In this document: piece by piece, positions 1 to 11,389 of the stretch | Numbering within the stretch: the first letter of the stretch is position 1 | Layout of the letters: each line of letters starts with the position of its first letter | NCBI GenBank assembly: GCA_947579665.1 | Contig: CANPUZ010000047.1 | Span: forward strand, 806,001 to 870,000 | DNA from: Sympetrum striolatum | Taxonomy: Eukaryota; Arthropoda; Insecta; Odonata; Libellulidae | Reading direction: 5' to 3' | Length of the DNA: 64,000 nt | Translations under genes and position numbers: made by a program | Notes under the pieces: generated by a model | Database searches by the model: none | Told to the model about the DNA's origin: nothing | What the model saw: only the letters and a program-made list of their open reading frames with translations

Positions 1-770
1 ACTATTGTTTACTTGGTTGCTATAACAACATTGCGCATTCATTATTGCCTTTCGATTGATTTTAATGGCGAAATTTTTCCATCTTTTTTATTACAAAAAA
101 TCATTAATTTGAAATATTAAATAATTTCGTTTTCAAGTAAATAAACTCAATTCATTTGCAATGGGCCAATGGTCCCCCTTATTTGCTGGAAGGTGTGAAT
201 TTTTAATCCATAATACTAACTTATAGATGATATATATTCTATGTTTTCATGAATTCTGACATCAATTCCGCTATTTTTATTCAGTATGGACTTGTTGTTT
301 GACTGAAACGTTGTTTGACTGTATTAATTGAAAAAATACAGATAAATGATATTTGATTAAATGAAGTTCAATTAGTAGGAATGAAATCATTCGAGCGAAC
401 ATACAAAATTATAAACATCACCAGTGAATTTCCTCATCAAAAATGTATGATTAAAATATTAAATTAAATTAACAAAATTATGAATAATATCGATACGATA
501 TTGAAAATCCTCTTAGGGAGTTAATTTTAATGCTGACATTTCATTAAACTCTGAAAATAAATAAATATAAAAAAATAAATTGTTCCCTTTTTTATATCAC
601 GTCATTAATGACTTCACTGTCTACTGTAATTGAGATCAAACAAAATTAAAATTTATTCACTTAATTTATTCTTCTTTATTATTTTGAAGTGATTCATTTA
701 CTATGATATTTAAACTTAACTTAATTTTTTCAATTATTGAATGCTTCATTTAAAAAAAGCATCTCTTTAT
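1..770. other. AT-rich non-coding stretch
   Basis: No open frame, repeat block or RNA gene stands out. The first 40 bases resemble a TTGTTTA...GTTGCTA...CAACATTG pattern that recurs near 11690-11840 and in reverse near 29165 and 35405. Probably upstream intron or 5' flank of the split gene. Confidence 0.5.
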
Positions 771-1290
771 TATTTTTAGCGTAAATACGGGTATTCGTTT
801 TGACACAAAAGTTCAACAATACCTTTGTCGTCCAGGCATTGTTTACACCCACTAAATCATACAAATTTCTCGTCATTTTTCTCTCAATTCCCTCGTAATT
901 TCGACTCGAATACGATATTCAACGATCTAAATAAGGTTCTTCATTCAATTTCCTTTCTTTTGGTACTAATCTCGATTTTATAAGACCATTATTTCTGATT
1001 TAATTCTTCAAAAGAAAAAATGCCTGCAATTGATCAAAACGAACTTTACGTGCATTTCTTATGAGAGAGACGATTCGAGTCGTCCGGAGTCGAACCAAGG
1101 ATACTCTGGACCCACTAATATCGATATTTAAATACTCCATTGGACCTGAAAGACTCCCATATAATTCATGATCCTATCCTATGTCGGGAAGTACATGAAA
1201 TTAATGTTCGAATATATCTCCCGTGTTTTTCTCTTAAGGGAGTCGTTGATATCGGATACATAAATATATACACATCGTAGATAGTTATAT
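770..1290 (+). repeat. Family B dispersed element, near full length
   Basis: It begins with a GTTCAACAAT...TTGTTTAC segment, then TTTCGACTCGAATACGATAT, TTTCCTTTCTTTTGGT, CCTGCAATTGATCAAAACGA and TTACGTGCATTTCTTATGAG. It ends with a palindromic zone (GACGATTCGAGTCGTC, then TCGAACCAAGGATACTCTGG). The same order is seen at 12680-13125 and, reversed, at 34075-34510 and 44390-44840. It has no coding capacity. The GGTTCGA site resembles a tRNA B box, so a SINE-like origin is possible, but no A box was identified. Confidence 0.75.
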
Positions 1291-1580
1291 GAGATACTTA
1301 AAGTTCGGTTGAACCAAAAAAGAAAAAGAGAAACTTGAAAAAATACTTAATGTTCAATTTGTTTTAGTGAACAAGGGAACAAGGTTGTTTATAGCTAAAC
1401 AGAAATTAACCCAAATTTACACAAAATATATGCAATATATTCACATCAGTGACTATTGGCAACGGCGATTGTCATCAAAGATACTTAAAGTTACGTACAA
1501 CAATTGATTTTGTTACCAAGGGAACATTTGTTGTTTATAATCACAAAATGACGTATATTTTCGTATTAGAAGAATACAAA

Positions 1581-1680
1581 AAGTCAGCGAATTAATCATA
1601 AAGTAAGCGGTGTCATCATTAAGTAAGTGAAGTAATCATAAAGTAAGCGAAATAAGCATAAAGTAAGCTTACCTATCACA
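1581..1680 (+). repeat. TAAGCG 20-bp minisatellite block
   Basis: About five units of the form AAGTAAGCGAAATAAGCATA in plus orientation. It is the smallest clear block near the left end and ends at a TTACCTATCACATG variant unit. Confidence 0.8.
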
Positions 1681-1689
1681 TGTTTACAA

Positions 1690-2390
1690 CCACAAAATAT
1701 TACGTATTTTTTCGTATTTTACATCCAAAATCTATGTAATGTACATGCTTAAAGGTGAATATAATGTGAAAATTCATATATATTTATGCTCATTCGATGC
1801 TCATTTGTTTGAGGCCATCATTCTCTCGTAAAGAACGCGATTTTCATATTTGTGACTTTTCTTCCAACGCCCCCCCATGGATTTAGGAGACGTTTTAGGA
1901 ATTCCTCCTTCGCATACATATGTATGTATTAATAAGCTTTCATAAATACATATATACACACATCTCCCGCAAAAGGGATTACCGCTAATGCGTTTCTGAT
2001 TGCACTTCATAAGCGACCTTCTTTTTTTTTGATTCGAGACAAAAAAGCATCGGGATCCGTCCTCTCGATGAATTTACTCGCTAACGACATCTGCTGGGTG
2101 GACGAGGTACCCGGAGACAAATGAGTGCCGAATTTGATTCGGGCGCACGACAAATGACACGCGAAAACGTTTGTGCCAAATTGAGTGAAAGGAATATTTG
2201 CGAAAAACTTTGTATTTTGCGATGTGTATAAAACCGTCTCGTTCTTAACTGTAGTAAATTATGAGATATCTCAATCAGTATCGCAATTCGCAATGAATTA
2301 ATTATGTACGAAAAATGTTTCTATGAAAACTGCCAAGTGATTGGAATCTAAAGTTAAAATCATTCACAGGAAAATTTAACGGAATATAAC
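1690..2390. other. Unassigned intergenic or intronic DNA
   Basis: Holds short AT-rich open frames of up to 70 codons with no recognisable protein. No repeat family was identified. Confidence 0.4.
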
Positions 2391-2600
2391 GGAATCTTAT
2401 ATTTTCAGGACCTTCTCTGTATGAAATCGACTTTAAACCTTGTATTAAAAAAGTCCTAACTTCGTTATTTGCATTCACAGCTTGCTAGAAGGTCCTGGGT
2501 TCGACACCAGACGGATCTGGAAATGTATAGCGGGAGTTTTTTCATGTGATAGTTCAAATAAAGGAAGTAATCCATTCCTTTAATTAGTTCTGACGTATCG
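2390..2600 (+). repeat. Family C module, F type (GTTCGA hairpin)
   Basis: A single module that aligns with 47050-47260: GGAATCTTATATTT, a ~100-bp spacer, then GTCCTGGGTTCGACACCAGA. The CTGG/CCAG arms flank an 8-base GTTCGACA loop. Confidence 0.6.
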
Positions 2601-2689
2601 AAGGACGAAGAGTGCCAGTTGAGTTACAATGAGCAATTGTCTCGTCCGTTTAATATCTGAGAATCTTCAACTTACTATATTTCGAATCT

Positions 2690-3105
2690 GATTTTATGTA
2701 CGTTCCCTTTGAGATAGCTCAATGAAATTTTCGTGGTGAATAATAAATATATTGTGCAAGCTTTTTAATTAGTCACCAGATATCTATTTTATGCGACATT
2801 TTTTTAAATTGTCCTCCAAGATTTCGATGAAATTCATGACGACCCTGTTTTTAATTTTGAGCTTAAATCTGACCGAATTGAAGCAGAACAGAAGTCTTTT
2901 CGTCGCTAAGAGTAACTATTCAGTTATTCCAGGGAAAAAAAATAATTCGGTATCTTTAGTATTTACGTAACCATGGTGAAAAATGTTTTGAAAAGCACAG
3001 ATTTTTAAAAAATCTCAACTCTAAATAGCATAAAAAGCGGTATAATTCGGGTAGACCAGTAGGAGCTCTCTACCGATTATCACTACTGTTTTGGGAGCCC
3101 GTGTA
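2690..3105 (+). repeat. Family F dispersed repeat, copy 1
   Basis: Matches 30175-30620 in order: GTTCCC...GAGATAGCTCAATGAAATT at the left, and CTACCGATTATCACTACTG followed by TTTTGGGAGCCCGTG at the right. In the second copy the right end reads GGGACGCCCTGTA, a type of end often seen in insect DNA transposons. No protein is encoded. Confidence 0.6.
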
Positions 3106-3152
3106 TATATATATGTAGTACGGAAGAGTTTATCCCGACACATACATATCTA

Positions 3153-4308
3153 TTATATATAGATGCTTCTCCGGATTCATTCATATATATACCTATATAG
3201 ATAGATAGGATACAAATTCACAGCCTAAACTACAAGCGTCATTGATCTGAAATTTTTATGACATATTGGCCATAACGTGAAACCCCCAGGAAAAAAGAGA
3301 CTTTGATCCTCAGTGTCATAAGTTCGATTCCAGAGGGCCCCAAAGTCCCGATTTTTCCCGTTTGAATGCATTGCCGTGATTTTCGGGAATTAAAAAAAAA
3401 TACTTTCCGGATAGGTAGAGAAGTAAAACTCAAGGTGCCTATATTTATGGTCTTGGACTTTCGAAAACATCAATGACTTTTACAAAAGTTATCCTGGGTT
3501 CGATGCTAGGACGATGCAAAGATCTGCCCTTTAAAATACATGGGAGCCGTTTTTCATTATTTTTTTAGATGCACTTATCGAAATGATAGGATGTTCGTGC
3601 TTGGCTGGAAGATGTATGGTACGAATAAGTTTTAGAAAAAAATTTTCATAAGACCGTACTGTTCCTGGGTTCGAAGCCAGAGCACAATAACGTTTCTCTC
3701 ATAAGGAATATAAAGGAAAAGTAGGACGTCATTTGAGGCAGTTGTAACCAATATTTCTGCTTGAATTTGCATACGCGGTTAGAGATGGTGTTTTTCTTTT
3801 GTGCTGCATAGAAAGTATTGCCTGAAAGACCCGGGTTCGATGCCGGGCGGTAAAAATATCACCCATATATAATACTATGGGGTATCTTTTCATAATTTTT
3901 TTATGCATTTATCGATATGTAAGGGAGCTCTTGCTTAGATGGAAGATGTATATTAACACTTTGTTTAAGAAAAAAAATAGATAAGACCATGCTGTTCCTG
4001 GGTTCGATGCCAGAGCACATTATAATTTCTCAAATAAGGAGTGTATGTGAATAGTAGGACGTCGTTTGAGGTAGTTGCACCTAATAGTTTTGCTTGAATT
4101 TTCACACATAGTTTGATATGGTAATTTTCTATTTTGCTGCATAGTAAGTACACCAGGAAGACCGGGGTTCGCTGCCAGGTGTTTAAATTGCAGCGAATTC
4201 TACGAATATTTTGAATTTTTTTTTCTTTTGATGTCCGTCCCTATATGATGCCGATATGAAATTAGTGTTGTTGATCTGCTTGCAGTATGCAAGCTACATT
4301 TTACTCGT
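3153..4308 (+). repeat. 1.15-kb tandem unit 1, with family C modules A-B-C-D-C-D
   Basis: First copy of a direct duplication. AGATGCTTCTCCGGATTCAT occurs at 3161 and again at 4316, and GATCTGCTTGCAGTATGCAA occurs near both 3' ends. Inside are six GTTCGA sites near 3328, 3492, 3668, 3835, 4000 and 4167, spaced 164-176 bp apart. Each has short complementary arms, for example CCCGG/CCGGG at the fourth. Runs of T or A lie between several sites. Short frames here are by-products of the repeat. Confidence 0.8.
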
Positions 4309-5450
4309 TATATATAGATGCTTCTCCGGATTCATTCATGTATATACCTATATAGATAGATAGATAGGATACTAATTCACAGCCTAAACCACAAGCGTGA
4401 TTGACTTGAAATTTTTACGACGTTTTGGCCATAACGTGTAACCGCCAGAAAAAATGTGATTTTGAACCTCGGTGCCATGGGTTCGATTCCAGAAGGACCC
4501 AAAGTCGCGATTTTCCCCATAAGAATACATGGCGGGGATTTTCCAAAATTTTTTTGAGGCCCTTTCCGGAGAAGGAAAGAATTGAAATTCGAGGGACCGC
4601 TAGAAGCCGTGCATATCCAACGAAAATCAAAAAGACATCTTCGAATTTTGTCCATGGTTCGATGCTAGGTCGGTGCAAAAATCGGCCGTTTAAAATGCAT
4701 TGCGGCGATTTTTAAGATTTTTTTTGGATCCTTTCCCAATAACATGGATACTTGAAACTCGGCACGTCGATAGATATCATGAATATATATCATAATCAAA
4801 TTTTAGATGTTCGCTGATGGTCCTTGGTTCGATCCCAGAGGGCCATTTGCACTTCTCAATGCATTTCTTACGGAGATAACGGAAACAAAATTAAGGTACT
4901 TCCCGGCATGCTATCTACATCAAACTTTGCAGGATAGAAAAGCCAGTCCTTACAAATCAAACTTTGCATTCACAACTTACAGTATTTCCTGGCTTCGACA
5001 CCAGGTGTCTCTGCATTTAGAAATTGATCCGATTTTCAGGAATTATTTTCAAACCTTTCCCAACAATATAGAAACTTGAAATTTAGCATATAGATAGAGA
5101 TCATAAATAACTTTTAGAAACATATTTTAGATTTCCAAGATCGTCCTTGGTTCGAATCCAGAGAGCCATTTACATTCGTGAAAATTAAAACGTCTTTTGA
5201 GGCAGTTGTAGCCAAATATTTCTGCTTAAATTTTTACACATAGTTAGAATCGGTGATCTTCTATTGTGCTGCATAGTAAGTTCACCAGAGAGACCCGGGT
5301 TCATTGCCAGACGATGAAATTTCAGCGAATTTGAAGAAATATTTCAATCCTTTTTTTTTTCTATTAAGGACCGACCCGATATGATGCCGATATAAAATTA
5401 GTGTTGTCGATCTGCTTGCAGTATGCAAGCTACATTTTACTCGTATATAT
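4309..5450 (+). repeat. 1.15-kb tandem unit 2, with family C modules A-B-E-F-E-D
   Basis: Second copy of the duplication, diverged from the first mainly in its middle modules. GTTCGA-type sites lie near 4480, 4657, 4828, 4992, 5150 and 5300. The F-type site near 4992 has perfect CCTGG/CCAGG arms around CTTCGACA. The unit ends with GCTTGCAGTATGCAAGC, a 7-bp inverted repeat with a 3-base centre, also present in unit 1. A (TA)n run follows at about 5443-5458. Confidence 0.78.
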
Positions 5451-5690
5451 ATATATATGTCCTTTGGAATGTCTTTTCAATGAATACTTGATGACCCTTA
5501 AGGGTACTTGGGCCCTTTATTCCTCCCCAGGGTGCCGTTGGAACCCTGTTGTCTATAGGAAAGGCACTTCCCTTTTAAAATATACTATCACTGGACGTTT
5601 GGCGGGGGGTGTATGTAATGTCTTTAGTTGTTCTTTTTAAAGATTTAAGTTCTTTTTTTAATGTACGTGTAAATAAACGACCATTTGAAT

Positions 5691-6326
5691 GCTCAGCGGA
5701 GTGGACTAAGCGAGGTAATCATGGACTAAGCGAAGTAATCGTAAACTATACAAAATAGTCGTAATGCAAGCGAAGTGATCGTAAAGTAAGCGAAGTAATC
5801 ATAAGCAAAATAAAGAAATCGTAATATAAGCGAAGAATTCATAAAATAAGCGATGTCATCATAAGGTAAGCGATGTCATCATAAGGAAAGCGAAGAGATC
5901 GTAAACTAAGCGAAGTCATCATAAAATAAGCGAAGTAATAACGACCTTAGCGAAATAATCATAAAGTAAACAAAGAAATCGTAAGATAAGCGAAGGTCAA
6001 AATGAACTAAGCGAAATTATCATAATGTAAGCGAAGAAATTGTTGAATAAGCGAAGTAATAATTAAATAAGTGGAATAATCATAAAGTAAGCGAATTAAT
6101 AATGAACTAAGCGAAGAAATTATAAAATAAGCGAAGTAAGCAAATGCTTAGCGAATTAATCATGAACTAAGAGAATAAATCACATGTTTAGCTAACTAAT
6201 CGGAAAGTAAGCGCAATTATTTCATCGTTACCGAAGTTACGATAAACTAACCTCATTAATCACGTATTTAGCGAACTGATCATCAACTTAAAGCACCAAT
6301 CACATGCTCAGCGAAAAAATCAGAAT
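5691..6326 (+). repeat. TAAGCG 20-bp minisatellite block, about 32 units
   Basis: Plus-oriented units such as AAGCGAAGTAATCATAAACT, degenerate, with TCAGCG and TTAGCG variants of the core. A minus-oriented family B fragment follows at about 6480. Confidence 0.9.
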
Positions 6327-6479
6327 CTATACTGTACAGGCCTGTATTCTTTGTTTGGGTATATTTGGTCCCATTTCTAATGACATAAAACCCAAAGTAC
6401 AGAAGTCGCACTCAAACTTAAAGAAACGTTGAAACTCGACTTCTTGAAGATAATGGGCTACGTTTCCTCTCCTAAAGGT

Positions 6480-6700
6480 CCCCGGTTCGACTCCAGTCGG
6501 CTCAAACCATTCCCTTAAGAAATACACGTCAACTTCACTTTTGTTAGTTGCAGTGTCTTTACTTCTTTTGCATAATTAAATCAGAAATAAACGAGTTTTA
6601 TAGTAAAAAGAAAGAACAGAAATTAAACGAGGATTGCAATTTTAGCTGGGAAATATTGGATTTTGTGGTTGAAAATAAAAACAGTGTTCTGATGCCATAT
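6480..6700 (-). repeat. Family B fragment
   Basis: Reversed copy: CCGGTTCGACTCCAGTCGG, then AAGAAATACACGTCAACTTC, TTAGTTGCAGTG and AAAGAAAGAACAGAAATTAA. The 98-codon frame over it is not a gene. Confidence 0.65.
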
Positions 6701-6859
6701 TTGTGTACATATTTCCGGAAGTTGATTTTTTTCAAAAAATTGAAAAAAAATTCGCGAGGAATTTTATCAAAGGAATGTCACTTGCAATATGCGAAATCCT
6801 TTCTTGCAATTTCCTCGTCTGAAAACACGCGTTTTGGGCCATGATAAATGTAGTTGAGA

Positions 6860-7030
6860 TGTAATTATCATGGTCGCTATGTACGTTAGTTACCGGTTAG
6901 TAACGTAAGTGAGTTATACTAGTTACGTCACTACAGTAATGGTTGCATCGGTTATGTTACTATATTCAGCTAGCTACGAAATACTAGTAACGTTAGTTAA
7001 GTTAACGTAAAGTTACGTTAGTGTTGACGC
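6860..7030. repeat. Degenerate GTTACGTTAGT/GGTTGC tandem repeat
   Basis: Irregular repetition of GTTAGTTACG, AATGGTTGC and ATACTAGTTACG. The same material recurs at 7730-7930 and 8395-8935, on both sides of a CGCTTAG block. Confidence 0.55.
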
Positions 7031-7079
7031 GGTGATTGTAAAAATAGCAATTTGTATTGTAACACTTTAGTGAGCAATT

Positions 7080-7260
7080 CAATGAGGAGTGAGCTAACCG
7101 ATGAGGTATGAGGTATTTTGAATTACAACTTAAAGAGAGAAGCAGTATGACGAAAACATAATCACGTCTTTCAACAGTAGTGGTTCTAAAACTGACATTA
7201 TAAACATCATTCCCGAACATGTGAGGCTTACTATGCTAGATGAGGAGTGTGGTTGTTTCC
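7080..7260 (+). repeat. GAGGAGTGAGGT family motifs
   Basis: Two sites: GAGGAGTGAGCTAACCGATG with GATGAGGTATGAGGTATT near 7083-7115, and GTGAGGCTTACTATGCTAGA followed by TGAGGAGTGTGG near 7221. The second matches sites at 22935, 26975 and 27355. Confidence 0.5.
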
Positions 7261-7729
7261 CCTATAATTCCTCACCAAGCCAGAATACTATGGACCATTC
7301 TAAGCATGGAGATAACAGGACAGACATTTATATATATAGCAGACATTTTATGCTATTCTCTTTCCGAACCCCGAAAATTCCCTCAAGCCCCCCTTGGTCT
7401 GCCCCCTGGCGGCGAAAATAACAATCGAAGAGCGTAAAAATGTCTCCCCCATTCCCTTATAAGGTCAACTCATTGTCGCCTTGGAAATCTCCCGATAACG
7501 AACTCTCTTCTTATAAAGGGTTCCTTCCATTGTCTGCCCTTAACTTCCGCTTTCCCACCGATTCCGAAAGAGGGCACCACATTCGATTGTCTCCGAAATG
7601 GCATTCAACTGTTTTTCAATGCGAAGAATGCGTTTTTAAAAGACGAAAATCGACGTGTTGCTCTTGTTTCGGTCGCAAATCTCTCTTAATCACTCTTTAA
7701 ACCAGCGAATAATCACTCTTTATAATCAA

Positions 7730-7930
7730 AGATGATGCATATTATATCTATGATAATGGTTGCTAGGCACGTTAGTATATTGTTATCAGATACTTGTCGA
7801 GTTACAATAATAATGGTTATAAGGGTTCATTAAAAATGTGATCAAATATGCTTATATTGGGTTGATGTCTATGATAATGGTCCCTCAAGCGTATTTTACT
7901 AATTAGGATACAATAGTAAGAATGCACTTT
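7730..7930. repeat. Degenerate ATAATGGTTGCTAGG repeat, left of block
   Basis: Units containing GATAATGGTTGCTAGGCACG and TTAGTATATTG. The array resumes at 8395 after the CGCTTAG block, as though that block lies inside it. Confidence 0.55.
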
Positions 7931-8385
7931 GTTTGCTTAAAAAGTGCTAAGGTTAGCTCAGGAAGCACTTGGAATGGGTTTAGTAAGCTTAAAAAGTGCT
8001 GAGTCCGCTTAGAAAGTGATGAGTCCACTTAGAAAGTGTTGAGTAAGCTTAGAATGTACTGAGTCCGCTTAGAAAGTATTGAGTCCGTTTACACAGTGCT
8101 GAGTCCGCTTAGAAAGTGTTAGGTAAGCTTAGGATTGTGAGTTCGCTTAGAAAGTGATGAGTAAGCTTAGAATGTATTGAATCCGTTTAGAATGTGCTGA
8201 GTCCGCTTAGAAAGTGCTGAGTAAGCTTAGAACGTGTTGTGTAAGCTTATAAATTGCTGAGTCTGCATAGAAAGTGATCAGTCCGCTTAGAATGTGATGA
8301 GTCCGCTTAGAATGTGTTTAGTCCGTTAAGAAAGTGTTGAGTTAGCTTAGAAGGCGTTGAGTAAGCTTAGAAGGTTACTCAATCA
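7930..8385 (-). repeat. TAAGCG family block (CGCTTAG orientation)
   Basis: About 23 units close to GTCCGCTTAGAAAGTGCTGA. The AAAGTG spacer is characteristic of this block and of 10900-11385. Confidence 0.9.
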
Positions 8386-8394
8386 CTCTTTATG

Positions 8395-8935
8395 CCATCA
8401 AAATAGTGATCAAACATGATTACAATACCGATAAGTATGGTTGCTAGGTCATAAATAATAATGGTTGCTACGTATAAAAGATAATATATTACTAGCTCCT
8501 AGTCATGTTGCAATTATAGCTGTTGCTAGGTACGTACATTAGATACGATAGTAGATATTAATATAATTAAAATAATGATGGTTAATATGCACATTCGTTG
8601 CGATATGATATTTTTCTTTTTATTAAACAGTAAAGTTAAAACAATAACTAGTATTTATCTATGAACTAGTTATTTTAATAACTAGTTAAAACAATACTGG
8701 TTGCTAGGTTCTTTAGTTATTTTAGTATATATTAAATTAGTTACTATTCAAGTAACAATAACTATTGCTGCTAGGTACATTGGTTACTTTAGCGTATTAT
8801 GCTACTTAGGGTTACAATCATAATGGTAGCTACTTTCATTAGTTACATTAGTGAATTATTCTAGTTACTAGATACTAGCTAAGTTGCGATAATGATGGCT
8901 TCATTTGTTACGTTATTTCTCGTAATTTAGAGTCT
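8395..8935. repeat. Degenerate ATAATGGTTGCTAGG repeat, right of block
   Basis: Continues the 7730-7930 array: AATGGTTGCTAGGTACGTA, TTAGTTACTTTAGCGTATTA and similar, with irregular spacing of roughly 45-60 bp. Confidence 0.55.
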
Positions 8936-8984
8936 TAAAGAATTATACGTAACAATAATAAAAACCTATATTCGATCGTTAGTC

Positions 8985-9240
8985 TAATTATATGATAAAA
9001 CGCATACACTGGTATTTTGTCAAATGTTTCGTAATTTAAATTCGAAAACAATATTCCACGACCAGAATAAGAGTCTTCGTTCAATTTCCTTTCTTTTGGT
9101 TTCGACTCTCTAAGACCATTATTTCTCATTTAATTCCGCGAATGAAGCCTGTAATCTGTGAAAATGAACCTTTCTCGCATATATTACGTAGAATATTTGC
9201 CCTGTCCTAGCGTTGAACCTAGGATAATCTTAAAATATGT
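8985..9240 (+). repeat. Family B copy, partial
   Basis: Carries CACGACCAGAATAAGAGTCT, TTTCCTTTCTTTTGGT, AAGACCATTATTTCTCATTT and GTTGAACCTAGGATAATC. The 5' half is missing. Confidence 0.7.
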
Positions 9241-9500
9241 CTTTGGTGTTATGCACTGCTTCCAGCGATCTCTCGAATTTCAACTCTCTTCTTTGCTGGA
9301 AGCTGCCAAAAAATATTTCGAAAATCCCCGCAATTCATCCTTGTGGAATTAATCGGGATTTAGGAGCCTTCTGGCATCGAACCCATGATAGTTAATGTCA
9401 AAATCTGCAGTATTCAGGTTGTTACACTCTATGGCCAGTACGCTGTAAAAGTTTCAAGTCAATGGCACTTGTGGAACATGCTTAGAATTAGTATCCAATA
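9240..9500 (-). repeat. Family C module A, reversed
   Basis: TTCTGGCATCGAACCCATGA near 9370 is the reverse of the GTTCGA site. ACTCTATGGCCAGTACGCTG and AAGTCAATGGCACTTGTGG match the reverse of the module A leader at 3230-3290. Confidence 0.6.
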
Positions 9501-9989
9501 TATCCGAGGGGAAGTAGTCACAAGTAATGTTCGTGATGTGTTACTTATATTATTTTAATAATCGTAATTTTTAGCAAATTGGGTTGTGATCAAAAAAGGC
9601 GACCCACAGAATCCCTTCTGTCGCTGCATCCACGTGGTTAACCCTCTCATTAAGCCCTCCTTAAGATTAATTATCCCTAAATATGACGACATCTCCAACT
9701 TCCTCCCAAGTTTCCCTAATTGCTCCAGAGGTTGACTGTCAGCGCCACCGTTCCCGCGGTGGCAAGACGAGGAACCAAAATGATCGTCAGCCCACGTTTC
9801 TATTATTATCGCTCGTCTTTTTTAATGCGGTTGAGGGATTCGATTAGCCATTTTAAGACGATTTGATTGGTTGTCGTCGTTTATGCGATAGATAATACCA
9901 GAGGTATGTGCATTACTTACAAATTCATTGTATCATTTTCATTTGTTTTCAGTTAAAATCAATGCTTTTCTATAATTGTCCTAAAATAA

Positions 9990-10110
9990 GGTCGATCAAG
10001 TCATTCTTAGCTAACCAATAGCGTTTTAAGCTAACATATTGCTTTCTTATCACACTGAGCGCTTTCTAAGCTAACACAGCGCTTTCTTAGCGAGCCCAAC
10101 ACTATCTATG
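9990..10110. repeat. Short TAAGC-type repeat
   Basis: About six degenerate units with CTTTCTTAGC and CTTTCTAAGCTAACACAGCG. The core is partly symmetric here, so orientation is unclear. Confidence 0.5.
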
Positions 10111-10384
10111 CTATGTTATATATAGCCCAATGTTGAATCGAGTCCGTGTTTCAACATTCAATCCGACTAAAGAAACGCTGAAGTTCCTTCTGGTTGTGTG
10201 GTTTTGCGGTGGTCGGGAATGCCTCATATTAAACCGCTCCAGTGGTTTCCAACCCCCCCTTGTGTGTGTGTACTCAAACCAATATTAAATAGAAGACGCG
10301 TTTCGGCGTATATCAGACGCATTTTACGTTTTTAGGGTCAAATAAAGTATAAGTCACTGTGAAACCAATTCATTCTATAATAAG

Positions 10385-10707
10385 ATAATCATCGAATAAA
10401 GCAAAGTGGTCATACATTATGTAAAGTAAACAATATACAAAGCGAAGTTATCAATAAATAAGCGAAGTTATCAATAAATAAGCGAAGTTATCATGAACTA
10501 AGCGAAGTTATCATGAAGTAAGCGTAGTTATCATAAACTTAGCGAAGTCATCATAAACTAAGCGAAGTCATGATAAACTAAGCGAAGTTATCATACACTA
10601 AGCGAAGTTATCATACACGAAGCGTAGTTATCATAAACTTAGCGAAGTCATCATTAACTAAGCGAAGTAATCATAGGCTAAGCGAAGTTATCATAAACTA
10701 AGCATTG
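10385..10707 (+). repeat. TAAGCG block with perfect 20-bp register
   Basis: Consensus AGCGAAGTTATCATAAACTA. From 10441 to 10700 the core recurs exactly every 20 bases for 13 units with no net insertion or deletion. Confidence 0.93.
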
Positions 10708-10899
10708 CTAAAAGATACGTTTTAGCATACATAAAACGCATTTCGTTTTAAGGCTCAAATGTTAGTCATGTTTGAATGGATTCAATTCCACTGTTTGATT
10801 TGTTCTCTGAGGGTGCGATTACTTCGCTTAGTAAATTATAATTCCTCCTTCTCTTGAAGTAATATTGCTCTAGTTTAGAACAGAAAGGACAGATTGACC

Positions 10900-11385
10900 G
10901 CTTTGTTTGCTGAGAATACACTGAGTTAGCTTACAAAGCGCTACGTTAGCCTATAAATCAACGGCATAGCGAAAAATGGGCTGAGTACGCTTACAATATG
11001 CTGGGTTAGCTTAGAAAGAAGAGGTTAGCTAAGAATGAGCTGATTCCGCTTAGTAATTGTTGAGTTAGATTGGAAAGAGCTATATCCGCTTAGAAAGCAT
11101 ATAGTTATTTGAGAAAGTACTTGGTTACCTAAGAAAGCGCTTTGTTTGCTGAGAAAAGTGTTGAGTAAGCTTAGAAACCGCTTAGTAAGTTTGAAAGATG
11201 CTGTGTCCGCTGAGAATTTGCTGAGTCCGCTTAGAAAGTTTTGCGTAAGCTTAGAAGGTGCTGAGTCAGCTTAGCAAGTGTTGAGTATTCGCTGAGGCCG
11301 CTTAGGATGTGCTGAGACCGCTGAGTGTTAGATGAGACCGCTTAGTAAATGTTTTCATCGCTTAAGACAGCTTAGTAATTATAGA
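10900..11385 (-). repeat. TAAGCG family block (CGCTTAG orientation)
   Basis: Degenerate units such as TGAGTCCGCTTAGAAAGTTT, with a spacer like that at 7930-8385. A few outlying cores occur from about 10815. Confidence 0.85.
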
Positions 11386-11389
11386 TATG

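Noticed and set aside
3328..5310. Possible tRNA genes at the GGTTCGATGCC sites
   Set aside because: Only a T-arm-like hairpin is present, with an 8-base loop. I find no anticodon arm, D arm or acceptor stem around it.
10385..10707. CRISPR-like array because of the regular repeats
   Set aside because: The repeats are contiguous with no unique spacers of constant length, the unit is 20 bp, and the DNA is eukaryotic.
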